Shown here piece after piece: positions 13,367 through 23,491 of a stretch of DNA of 64,000 bases. Every line of letters starts with the position of its first letter. The first letter of the stretch is position 1. A model generated the notes under the pieces. It did no database searches, was not told the DNA's origin, and saw only the letters and a program-made list of their open reading frames with translations. The DNA comes from Ciborinia camelliae (taxonomy: Eukaryota > Ascomycota > Leotiomycetes > Helotiales > Sclerotiniaceae): assembly GCA_025890175.1 (NCBI GenBank), contig JANPYM010000001.1, forward strand, positions 1,280,999 through 1,344,998, read 5' to 3'. A program made the translations under genes and the position numbers.

Positions 13367-13775
13367 TTTATTTATTTTATTTATTTTATTTATTTTATTT
13401 ATTTTATTTATTTTATTTATTTTATTTATTTTATTTATTTTATTTATTTTATTTATTTTATTTATTTTATTTATTTTATTTATTTTATTTATTTTATTTA
13501 TTTTATTTATTTTATTTATTTTATTTATTTTATTTATTTTATTTATTTTATTTATTTTATTTATTTTATTTATTTTATTTATTTTATTTATTTTATTTAT
13601 TTTATTTATTTTATTTATTTTATTTATTTTATTTATTTTATTTATTTTATTTATTTTATTTATTTTATTTATTTTATTTATTTTATTTATTTTATTTATT
13701 TTATTTATTTTATTTATTTTATTTATTTTATTTATTTTATTTATTTTATTTATTTTATTTATTTTATTTATTTTA
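13367..13775. repeat. 9-bp (ATTTTATTT)n array, about 45 copies
   Basis: An almost perfect tandem array with a 9-base period fills about 409 bp and ends the AT-rich compartment. Base composition changes abruptly after 13775. Arrays this pure are prone to length change and assembly collapse, so the copy number here may not be exact. Confidence 0.9.
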
Positions 13776-13872
13776 TATGTTCGTAGGGTTCGTAGAATTC
13801 GTAGGATTTATAGGTTCGTAGATTCGTAGGTTCGTAGGTTCGTAGGTTTAGGTTCGTAGGTTCGTAAACCCT
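13776..13872. repeat. TTCGTAGG-type minisatellite at the compartment border
   Basis: Roughly ten degenerate copies of an 8-bp TTCGTAGG unit (variants TTCGTAGA, TTTATAGG) sit directly between the AT-rich block and the gene-bearing DNA. It ends in CGTAAACCCTAAAA, which contains one telomere-like AACCCTAA octamer; with a single copy this is not a telomere. Confidence 0.7.
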
Positions 13873-14696
13873 AAAATCATTTATAGCTTCTGAACCACAT
13901 ATCCTATAATTAATTTAATTGGACCATTGGATAGATTCGAAGATCGCGATCAATATTCTATATCTTAATTTCATTTTATCAATTGTTGAAAGAAGTGTAT
14001 TAATTTCAAAAGATATTTGAAGAGATACACGTGATATTTCAAAATAGTGTTCCAATCGTGCACAGACCATCCGCAGTTTAAGAGTGTTTTATAATATGAA
14101 ATGTTAGATAAATATAAATATAAATACTCAAGGTGATGACATCCATCTATCTTATTTTATTGTAGGTCCTTATGTTATTATTTCTTATCATGTCTAGCTC
14201 GTAGGTAGGTAGGGCTGGAGGTAGGGCTGGAGGTATCCTATAATTATATGGATAATCTAGTTCTATATAACCCAATCCCATACAATTAACTACCTACCAA
14301 CCTAGGTATTCATTATCTTTCAAAGTTCTTCTTCTTCTTCTTCTCCTCCTTTTCCATTTACCATTCGATGAAATTTTCTTTCAATATCACGTGCACGCAT
14401 CGCATCACATGTTTTCAATGTTTGATCACCAGCACGTGCCGATGTGGTGAGGTGATAGTGGGGTGGGGTAGGATGAGGTTCTGTATAGAAGAGTAGAGTG
14501 AGGAGATAGAAGCAAGATTGCAAATTTCGAAATTCCATTCACTTTTTTGATTTCGATTTCGATTTTGATTTTTACTTAAAGGTGTGAAGGTTCTCACTTT
14601 TCGAAAAGATCATCTGTACGTTGACGTTCTACATTTACGATCTACATTTGCACTGCACGTTCAAGCTCAAGTTCAAGATCGCCAACGGGATACGAG
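13873..14696. other. Intergenic / 5' leader of the hydrolase gene
   Basis: Normal-composition DNA without a supportable gene. It carries GTAGG-rich tracts near 14205-14240 and a CTTCTTCTT pyrimidine run at about 14326-14350. The last few hundred bases probably hold the promoter and 5' UTR of the alpha/beta hydrolase. Confidence 0.5.
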
Positions 14697-15908
14697 ATGG
14701 ACAAGGTGGAAGAATTCAAAACGAATGATGGGGTGACGATTAAATATATTGATACGGATCCGGAGGATGTGCGAGGGAGGGAATGTTTGATTCTTGTGAG
14801 TGGGGGGTTTTATTTTTATTTTTGGTTGGGCTGGGAGAGTTATGTTGAGGGGAAGGGGTGTTTTGGGTAGTTGTGGAGGATTGTATTGAGTGGTCTTGCG
14901 GGATGCGGTTTTGGTTTGGGGGGGTTGATCTATTTGTTATATGTCAATATGACCTCTCACGACGTCGAAAATTCTTCCATACCAGACTCATGGCTGGAAG
15001 TGGTGAAGGAATAAGAGTCTAGCTAACCAAACACACAGCTGCACGGCTTCACCGGTTCATCAGCTGTTTGGCAACGAAATATCCATGCTTTTTCGGAGCA
15101 ATACCGCGTTCTTGCACCGGATCTTAGAGGCCATGGGAAGAGTGGGAAGCCGAAGCATGGATATCATGTTAGTCGTCTTGCGATGGACTTGCATGAACTT
15201 TTGCAGCACATCATCAATTCATCTCTTACCGGCCAAAGGAATGCCGGGTCAGACAACAAATTCATGGCTATTGGCGGTAGTCTAGGATGTGCAATTCTGT
15301 GGAGTTATGCGGAACTCTTCAACACGGCCGCTTTCAAGAAAATGATCTTCGTAGATCAAAGTCCTTTGCAGAATGCAACTTTGGATGGGTGGGATGGTCG
15401 CTTTTGTAATCGCGGTATGAATAATCCATGGGCGATTGCTTCTCTCCAGAAAACTCTCGAGCTGGCACCAGAACTTGCACATCGAGGGACTATTGCTGCT
15501 TGTTTGGGGTATCGATACGCACCTCTTGAATCTGAGAAAGGACTTAGGATGCAGAAGGAAATGGATGAGGATGAGGCATTTTTTCTAGAGGAAGCACTCA
15601 AGGGAGATGGAAGGTGGTTGGGAAAACTTATGGAAGATCATACCTCTAAAGATTGGAGAGATAGTATTCGTGCTTCTTTTGGATCGGAGAGTGAAAGTGC
15701 GACGGAAGTTTTGGTGGTAGGCAGCAGTAGAAGTGGATGTTTTCCTGCGGAAGGGGTGATGAAGATTGTGGAATTTATTAACGGAGAAGTGGAAAAGAAC
15801 GAAGGGAAGGCACGAGGAGTAGTGGTTGATTGGGGTGGACACTGGTGTTATTGGGAGGATCCGGAAAAGTTCAACGACCTGGTATTGGAATTTCTGGGGT
15901 CGAACTGA
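14697..15908 (+). CDS. Alpha/beta-fold hydrolase, 322 aa, two exons
   Basis: Exons 14697-14795 and 15039-15908; the 243-bp intron has a GTGAGT donor, a GCTAAC branch site and a CACAG acceptor, and the phase is preserved. The protein starts MDKVEEFKTNDGV, which matches the first strand of this fold. It then shows LHGFTG (residues 34-39, oxyanion hole) and a nucleophile elbow IGGSLG with Ser114; the more usual first residue pair is GH. A C-terminal GGHW places the catalytic His at residue 301. The length suits the single-domain AB_hydrolase_1 family (haloperoxidase or esterase-like). No signal peptide is seen, so it is probably cytosolic. Substrate cannot be inferred. It is the first gene after the AT-rich compartment. 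Confidence 0.85.
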
Positions 15909-16760
15909 GGGTCGAAGGCTGGATTAGGAAGTAACCAACAAGTATGTCAAGAAAGGAAGGAGCACGTAGCCGTATCGAACAGACCACATCCCAATCGAGT
16001 CCATTCCTCAAACAAACACATCCAACGATCAAAACCCTTTCAATGTTTTAAGCCCATCCAATCTTCCACATAATTCAATGCCCCAAATGGAATTCAACAA
16101 CTGCCAATTACTCTATCATGCAAACCCTTGACGAGGAACCCGCTCGCCCTTGAACAAACTCCCAATCCTCCTCTGCACTGCTGAGTATGATCCGGACGAT
16201 CAAAATACAGAGCAAGCCGATGTCGTTATCAAATATAATAAAGGTGGATGGAAACCACGGAAGAGAAATATCACCACCCAACGCCGCAGATCTGCAAAGG
16301 CAGTTTCACCCACTTCTCTATTTCAAACGAATGTACCAAGCCAATCCAATCCAATCCAATCTTCCAAATGATTTCCATATACGAAATGGGATTAACAACC
16401 GACAAATGTATAGAGACTCCTGATGAAGAGGCAATCCTTCTATGACCTCTCTCCACCCGCGCTACCACCCTTCCAAATCATGCCGGCGCCAAAAATCTGA
16501 GATCTGATCAGTGGTTTAAGTTCTCGGTTTCGAATCAAGGTAATGAGTCAATTCAATCTTTTATATGGTTTCGATGTGCGAATTAGGATTGATTACTTAT
16601 ATTGTATAGGGGCTACAGATGAAGAGGAGGCAAATCCGTTCTCCGATCCCCTTTCTCCCGCGCCAACCCTCTTCACGCCCGCCAGCACCGCCGCCACCAC
16701 AGAGCTCGTGGCTTCATCTTCCGTCGCGCCCCTCCCCGCTTGTTGAACGGTGGCGTCGCC
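15909..16760. other. Intergenic with a possible hydrolase remnant and a leader intron
   Basis: A short + frame from 16150 reads LPILLCTAEYDPDDQ then QADVVIKYNKGGWKPR, which resembles the segment around the catalytic Asp of alpha/beta-hydrolase-3 proteins. It is bounded by stops and lacks any other domain part, so at most it is a relic. A GTAATG...TATAG intron candidate at 16540-16609 could lie in the 5' UTR of the next gene. Pro/Ala-rich frames at 16619-16740 are not clearly coding. Confidence 0.35.
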
Positions 16761-17125
16761 ATGGTAGGCGTTGTGGCGCACTGCCCCGCCACCCTCTGGC
16801 AAAAAGTCTACCAGTTTGCCTCCTGGGTCTTCGGACCATTCTGGAAAGGTTACACCTTCTGTTTGGGACCAGAGTATGTTCAATTCCGAGGTCTTTTATC
16901 ATCTTATTATAATTCTAAATTATGATTACTAAGCATATATAGAGCTCTGCCCTCCCATTTTTGGATGCTCTTTTTCGGTGCGGTTACGTTCGTCTGCGCC
17001 CTCCTGATTGGAGTGAAGGAGATGGCGTCTTGGTATTATAAGGTATATCTTTTTATAGATACTCAAGAAATTGGTACATGTAAACGGATGCAGTGCTAAC
17101 GTATTATTTAAATTAGGCGCTTTAG
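16761..17125 (+). CDS. Small single-pass membrane protein, 73 aa, three exons
   Basis: I do not recognise the family. Exons 16761-16873, 16943-17042 and a 9-base last exon 17117-17125 join in phase. The donors are GTATGT and GTATAT, the acceptors TATAG and ATTAG, and a GCTAAC branch site lies in intron 2. Such consistent signals argue for a real gene. The peptide begins MVGVVAHCP, has a Trp/Phe-rich juxtamembrane part (WQKVYQF, FWKGYTF) and one hydrophobic segment (about residues 45-62, WMLFFGAVTFVCALLIGV). It ends MASWYYKAL. Size and layout resemble accessory subunits of inner-mitochondrial or ER membrane complexes, which is only a guess. The start could lie further upstream if an unseen 5' exon exists. 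Confidence 0.5.
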
Positions 17126-18882
17126 ACTGAAAGGAAGAATGAACTACATAGCGTCGTGTAGAGCTTTGGCGTTCGCTGGCTTCGTGGCCATTAAGCAGTG
17201 AGCTTTTTGAGGAGGGGGCAAGTGAGAACATATAGTAGCTTGGGAGGAGAATGTCTTGCTCGATACAAAAATAATAATATAATCAATGGTCTGCCACTGC
17301 TCGCGTTCATCTTTGTTGTGAAAGCTACTCCTCTCTTCTCCTATTATCTGTGTCCGTTGGCGAGGGCGTTGGATTCTTCTATATTAGGTATATTCCAATT
17401 TCGAAGTTCTATTACTGATCTTTTCTTCCTTCTTCCTTCTCTTTATAATGATTAGTGGGTGGATTTTTTAAAGTACTAGAAGGAATCTTTCTTTCTTCTC
17501 TTTTCACTAGCTAGCTAGTAGCTATGTAGGAAGTAGGAAGTCAAAAGTGGGAGGTTAGGAAGCTAGGAAGTTACTTCTAGAGCGGGTTATCTATAGGCAT
17601 CTAGGCAGGTAGATAGGTAGGTATTTAGGTAGGTAGATTGATAGGTAGGGGAGAAGTGAATTTATTTATTAGTGAGATTTTGTTTAGTCAAATGTTCGGT
17701 GGGGATTGATGGGTGTCGGGAGTGTTTGAATGGATTTGAACGTTTGGAATGTTGGGATTGGTTTTAATGTTTAAGGGGATTTGAATGTTTGAATTAGTCT
17801 AATTGTCCAGCTCGATTTTCAATATCTCAATTGCAACATCATCCAAATATTCCAAGTCCATCTACTCTATCTAGTCCATCCGCGTATCTCACTACCTACC
17901 TACCTATCTACCTACCTATATACATATATCTCGGTGTAGAATTCCGGTCGAGGAGCATTATATGACTGGCTTGGGTTTTTATTGCATCTTTGAATGAGGT
18001 AGATGTGATTTGAGGGATTGATTTGAGGGATTTCATCTTTTTGTAGGTAGTTAGGTGGGTAGGTAGTAGGTATCTAGGTAGGTGTAATGAATATGAATAT
18101 GAATATGAATTAAATAGATCTCGGACTGTATATATATATAATCGATTGGATTCAATATTTCTGAAGTATGTTTATATATTCTGTAGCCTTTTGATATTCT
18201 GGGTTTATTCAAATACTTAATGAAAATTTGTATTGCCGCTCTTTATATACCGCTGGAGTAGGACGGAGGAGGCGGAATCTTCATTGTGTAGTATCAAGTT
18301 GCGATGCAAATAATAATAGCGTTAACCTGTATTATTTAAGCGTAATATGGGCGTGACGGGTACTTTGAATGTTTGGATTGATGGGATATTGATGGGTTTC
18401 TTTATTTCAAGTGACGGTGGTAGGTTTTCGTAGATACACCAAAGAACTTGATAAATGAAGGGAATGCTCTGAATGGATTGTATGTTCTAAGAATCTATTA
18501 TTGTCTAACTGTAGTCTGGGCCATTTAAAACCCTGCCAAGATCTTCTATCCCATGTTAAAGATGGCTTTTGTGTAAGTAGATATTGGCAAGGATATTAGT
18601 AGATTGATAATCTTCCCTCTTCACTTACAGCTTCATGAGTCTACACTTTCTCTTGTATCGACTCCTTTTCAATATTTTATGTGCCCAAGTCTTCTTCTGT
18701 ATATAGACCTTCTTCGATTGTACGATTCACTTCATCCAGATCTTCTCCAGCATCCACTCTCTTTCGAAACGCTCTGCCCCGTTTCTCCAAGTCTTCCCAC
18801 TGTTAGTAAAGCCATCTATCCCTACAGCAATCGTCCGGCATAGTCTTTCCCTTGAGCTTGCCTTCGCATCAACCTTCAAAAT
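17126..18882. other. Gene-poor stretch with TAGG/CCTA tracts
   Basis: The 3' flank of the small membrane-protein gene is followed by non-coding DNA. GTAGGTAG-type tracts occur at about 17600-17645 and 18045-18085, with the complementary CTACCTACC at about 17893-17920. Frames here are short and lack family signals. Confidence 0.5.
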
Positions 18883-18990
18883 TTATTCTATTAACCACTC
18901 CTTGACGTCCTCTCCTCGTCTATGCGAAACTTCCCCCACCCAAATGGCATGTCGGGCATCATAGAATGCCCATCTTAAGTGATAAATATT
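18883..18990 (-). pseudogene. Possible exon or remnant of an unidentified gene
   Basis: On the - strand a 35-codon frame runs from a candidate acceptor (ACAGTAG before 18990) to a stop at 18883. It includes HLRWAFYDARHAIWVGEVSH, then RRGEDVKEWLIE. The residue mix (Trp, Tyr, charged, no low complexity) looks protein-like. A GTTAAT donor near its end and a CTAACAG acceptor about 96 bases on could join another frame containing EDLDEVNRTIEEGLY. I could not assemble a complete gene, and upstream - strand frames at 19629-19945 do not connect convincingly. It may be a decayed or badly resolved gene. Confidence 0.25.
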
Positions 18991-20091
18991 CTACTGTATA
19001 TTTGTGCGGTTTATTCAAATGTTAGCGAGTCGTAGATCGTAAAGAATTGGAGGGACAAACAAGAGATAAATGGGGATGGAAATGAAAATATATGATTTCT
19101 TAGAGAAGTGAAAAAGGGGGTGAAGATTTCAGGTGAATGGAGGGTTGTGTGGGCTTAAGTACCTATTGACTAGTAGTAGCTCGATCATATGACTTCACTA
19201 AATCGACCAATTACGTGACATGGTGTACACAATTAGGCCATGATCTTAGCTCTGATGCTAGCTCAAATCTAAATACAACGACTTCAAAATTCTACGAGGG
19301 AACTTCTCGTTTTCAAGCGATATTTGGACTTGATATATGCAGAAAACGTACGCGGGAGAGCTCATGAAGGCGAACAGCTACTTACCGAGTTCGAATCCCC
19401 AAGAAAAAGCATAAAGTCGAAATTTATCCCAATCTCGAAAATCTGAGGCTCTGAGCTAGACCTCGAGCTAAAATATTTGGGTTACAGGACTTGAACTATC
19501 AATACTCCGGACTACCGGATCAAATCCAATCTTTCAACGTTCGAAGTTAGTGAGGAATAGATTTATTATTCCATATGAGTTTGATATCCCGTTCAAATTT
19601 GAGAATAACAACACCCCATTGTAGGACTTCAGTCAGGGCTATTGACTACCGCGTTTAAGTACAAGTGGCGGAATGTCAGAAGAACTTCCTGGAAGATGTT
19701 TGCGTATTGTTCAATAACCGCATTTCCATAATCCCATCCTTCAGTCTTCTTCACGACTAATGAATTGATTCCACCTTGCGCACCTTGCCATTGCACGATC
19801 CAAACAATGCAAGTCTCCAAGCGCAATAGAAATACCCCTGGAGATTACCAACAGCTTCAACCTGGGTAATATTACGTATCCCACACGTGATCCCCCACAA
19901 CTTTCTCCAACCTCCTTTTGCCTCTTCCCTACCTGGATGTACCATGAAGTGAGATTACGTCTAGCTGTGAGATATTAAACCTCAATATATCGAAATTATC
20001 AAACCTTGAAGATTACATATTCTCCGTACTCTACAATATCGATCATATCATATTCCCCCAGGACCGACATACGCGAAGACAGCCAAGAAAA
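18991..20091. other. Intergenic, upstream of the dioxygenase gene
   Basis: No convincing gene. Two overlapping - strand frames (19629-19826 and 19757-19945) have protein-like composition but lie in different frames with no splice solution I trust. A GAGTTCGAATCCCC string at 19387-19400 resembles a tRNA B box, but no cloverleaf forms around it. Confidence 0.4.
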
Positions 20092-21060
20092 ATGCTCGTC
20101 TACGCCTTTGCCTTGATACCCCTTTACGTTCTCGTATGGGTGCCTCTATCTCAAATCATCTTCGGTTATCGATCTTCACTCGATGAACCTCTTAATTTAA
20201 ACTCTACATTTATTGCTAGTCATGAACCTCTATACTGTCCGGAAGATAGTTATAAGACGTATATTATTAGTCGAGAACCGCTTATGATTTATATTGAGGG
20301 GTTTTTGAAGGGGAATGAAAGTAGACATTTGGTTGATGTTAGGTGTGTTGCTTTTCACTTTGATTGGAAACATGAAAACTTATGGGGACAGTGAACCGCT
20401 TTATGCACCATCTACCATTTCACATGGACAGGAAACTACGATTGATACTTCGGTCCGTCATTCGGAAGTAGCGTTATTGGAGAGAGATGAGGCGGTTAGG
20501 TGTATTGAGCATAGAGCGAGAGCGTTCCAGGGGTGGAGGGGGGAGATGGGAATTGAGAAGTTGAGAACGCAGAGATATGGGGTTGGGGGTCATTATGGGA
20601 TGCATTTGTAAGTTTGGGAAACTATTGGCTGGAGAAGTTCTTTCCTTTCCTGCTCATATGGTGTTCACCAAGACATATCATAAACACAAAGACTAATTAC
20701 CGAAACAGCGATTGGAGTGGAGGCAAACGCGGCATAGACCGAATAAGTACTTTTATGGTCTACGTCGACGTATCCTTAGATATCAAAGGTGGAGGAACGG
20801 AATTTCCTCGCCTGGTAGGGCCAAAAGGTGGTAGATGGGATGAATTCTTGGATGTTACTGAAGCGTTAGATCCAAGAAGTGGAAAAAACGTAACGGTGGA
20901 AGGAGTGACATTTAAACCAATCAAGGGAAATGCAATCTTTTGGGAGAACATTGATAGAGATGGGAGGGGATATGAAGAAACGTGGCATGCTGGGTTGCCG
21001 GTGGAGAGAGGGTCGAAGGTGGGATTGAATATTTGGAGTTATGGGAGGACTATTAGATGA
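20092..21060 (+). CDS. Prolyl 4-hydroxylase-like 2-oxoglutarate/Fe(II) dioxygenase, 272 aa
   Basis: Three exons (20092-20342, 20392-20607, 20709-21060) join in phase with introns of 49 and 101 bp. The N-terminus carries one hydrophobic segment (about residues 3-24), a signal anchor for the secretory pathway. The catalytic P4Hc domain shows iron ligands H155-x-D157 (HFDW, formed across the second splice site) and distal H249 in ETWHAG. K259, ten residues on in SKVGLNIW, is the usual 2-oxoglutarate anchor. GGGTEFPRL and GNAIFWENID are typical family segments. It should hydroxylate a peptidyl substrate in the ER or Golgi using O2 and 2-oxoglutarate; the substrate is unknown. All expected ligands are present. 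Confidence 0.9.
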
Positions 21061-21703
21061 AATTGAAGAGAGAGAGAGAGGTGAATGGGAAGTGAATGGG
21101 AAGTGAATGGGGGCTGTGTGTGCGTGCATATCATATTAGTGTACAAAAATTGAAGTGAGGTGAAGTGAATATATCAGTATGTATAGATGTACAAATATCC
21201 GATATGACGAATTCAAATGAGTTTCAGATTTTCATGGCAAATCTCCCATCGAAAGGGGTCATCTTGATCTTTTCAACATACCACAGCCAATTTCTTCCAC
21301 CTCTTTGGGCAAGTTAAGATTCTATTCACTTTTACGAAACTTCTGCTGGCAGATAGTTTCAGCCTTTCATTAACGCACAATTTGAATCACTAGCCACTCA
21401 ATATTATGACAACAATTCCATACACACCATCTTATTAGATGGCTCTCTAGGGAACAAATTTATAATCGCCATCTTGGTTGTGCGAGCAAACAACGAACAA
21501 CGAACAACCCAACCACACCATCACATCGGCTTCATTTCCAACATCGGTCTTAGAAAGCAAGTAGCAATAATTGCAAGCTTTCCCTACCAACTCAGATCTG
21601 AAATCTACCTGCAATCCAATAAAAGGTTACGACTTCACCGTCTAGCCCTACAATATCATATTTCAACGACAAATACAGACAACGAAATTCCAGATACACA
21701 AAC
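21061..21703. other. Intergenic
   Basis: AGAGAGAG and GTGAATGGGAA short repeats follow the dioxygenase stop (21065-21110). The + frame at 21474-21743 has no recognisable domain and probably covers the 5' UTR of the next gene. Nothing else is supportable. Confidence 0.4.
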
Positions 21704-22623
21704 ATGGCAGCCAAAGCCACCGCACACTCCTCTAACCTCGTAAAATTCCACACTCACCTGCATATCCTCCTCATCAAATTCTCTCTCTCCCTACACCTCT
21801 CCTCTCTATCCCCTCCCCCCTCTTACTCCCACCAACCAAATCACCAATCCGCCACCTCCAACTCCCACCGCCTTTCATCTTTTAACTACACCTACAAAAA
21901 CAATCCCAATGACCCCCTCGAAGTCCTCTACACGCTTTCTCCCCCAGCATTCCATTATCTCCCCCGAAGCATGTTATTACCACCACAGATAGTAAGCAAA
22001 GGGTTCATGGAGACGCCCGAGAACAGTCCACCATTATTGGAGGGGAGAAGAATGCAGATTATGGTGATACCCAGGGGAGTGAGGAAGGTGGTGGTACATT
22101 TTCTAGTTTACGATCCTTTGAAGAAGAGTGCCAAGCCCCATACTCGTTCTCCCAACCCCAATCCTCAGAATGTGAAAGACGCGGCTAATGGAAAGGGCAA
22201 ATTACGAAAGAAGGAAAGTATCAATAAACTGGGCAGGGGAAGTTCAAAAGGAAGAGATCAAACCACCAACCAAAGATCGACAAGCAGACTCTCGAATTCG
22301 CATCCAGACCCAAACCTAATCTCGAATTTTGATGGGATGGAGATAGAGGTTATAGGGAAACCACCAGCGATCTGGACACAGGAGGAGAGGGAAGAAGACG
22401 AGGAGGGTGAATTTGTGGTTATGAAGCGAGTGGTGAAGTTACCTAGGAAGGTTTGGTGCGGGAGGAATGTAAGTTTTGTTTTCCCTTTTCTTCATTTTGT
22501 TTTCTGAGCGGCAGATGGATGGATGGATTGAGGTGTGCGGGTGTGAGAATATGGATGCTAATGTTTTGTGTGATGATGTAGTGCAAGGATAAATTCGAAC
22601 AGCTTTTTATTAGAAGAACTTGA
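21704..22623 (+). CDS. Hypothetical protein, 268 aa, two exons
   Basis: Not recognised. Exon 1 is 21704-22468 and exon 2 is 22582-22623, joined by an intron with a GTAAGT donor and GATGTAG acceptor. The product has a Ser/His-rich N-terminus that could be a mitochondrial presequence or an artefact of a too-early start. A more ordered part follows (about residues 75-145, with YLPRSMLLPPQIVSKGF and QIMVIPRGVRKVVVHFLVYD). Then comes a basic Lys/Arg/Asn-rich linker and an acidic EEREEDEEGE patch. It ends VWCGRNCKDKFEQLFIRRT. Composition suggests a nucleic-acid or nuclear protein, but no domain supports that. Confidence 0.5.
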
Positions 22624-23491
22624 GGTCAATGTGGATACGAAGGAGAGGTTGGGAAGAGAGAGTGGATATGAGGCTCGCAGGTTGGTGAAGTGAAATAGGT
22701 CGCAAATAGCCTCATGAAGATTGATATGAGCCCTGTCCGCTTCTACTGAGATAATGACCCATAAAGTTTTAGGTGAGTAGTTGCATAGAGCGGTTTGTTT
22801 GGGAGTGTGGAAGGAGGCTGACTAGATTGAAAGATGTGGTACGCGAATGAGAGTTTAAGATGGGGTCATGACCCTTGACAAATTATATTCATGGTGTGGT
22901 TCTGGGTTGGTGATAAGGTTGCCATGAGGTTCGTGCGGTTTTGAGGAAGGAAGATACATGAATGATGACGAAATTATGGATGACCAAGTGGATGATTGTA
23001 TAGATAGAAAATATGAAATAGAGTGATATTGAACAGATGATTCTTTGTGTATGAGAGAGCAAGTCAAGCTTGATTTTTGTCATTGTATCATAATCTAGGG
23101 ATAATTCCAGATGCTGCAAACTAGCTAGAATCATCGTGTTCTGTCTATCTGTATGTGCATATACCCCTAGCGTGCAGCTCATGATGCACTCTGTATCTCA
23201 TTCTTTAAATGTCTTCCAACATTCAGAGGTCTCCACTATCAAGTCCATTCTTTCCTCCCACGAACCCAAATGAAATTCAACCCTCCTCACCATTCACGTC
23301 AGCCTCATCATCACTAGCATCCAAAGCATCTAAAGCATCCTTGCCCGCTCCCCGCTGTCTTCCAGCAGAGATTCCTGAGGCCGACAGCCACAAAAAGTAA
23401 TTGCTTTGATGATGATCTAAATGGTGAAAGAATGTATGGAATCTATCATGCTGTTAGTTTGTTTTCTCGATTCAAAGAAATGGTGATGAGC
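22624..23491. other. Intergenic
   Basis: No gene that I can support. A 63-codon Ser/Pro-rich + frame (23209-23400, MSSNIQRSPLSSPF start) is intact, but has no domain and simple composition. It ends 92 bases before the convergent PUS1 stop. Frames on the - strand at 22855-23182 look random. Confidence 0.4.

Noticed and set aside
1..13775. Mitochondrial DNA insertion as a cause of the AT richness
   Set aside because: Copia and LTR structures, transition-only LTR differences and simple arrays explain the block; no mitochondrial gene is seen.
13860..13872. Telomere-like AACCCTAA near the compartment border
   Set aside because: One copy only, inside normal chromosomal sequence; no tandem telomere repeat.
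19387..19400. tRNA B-box-like GAGTTCGAATCCCC
   Set aside because: The T-stem does not pair and no A box, anticodon arm or acceptor stem forms around it.
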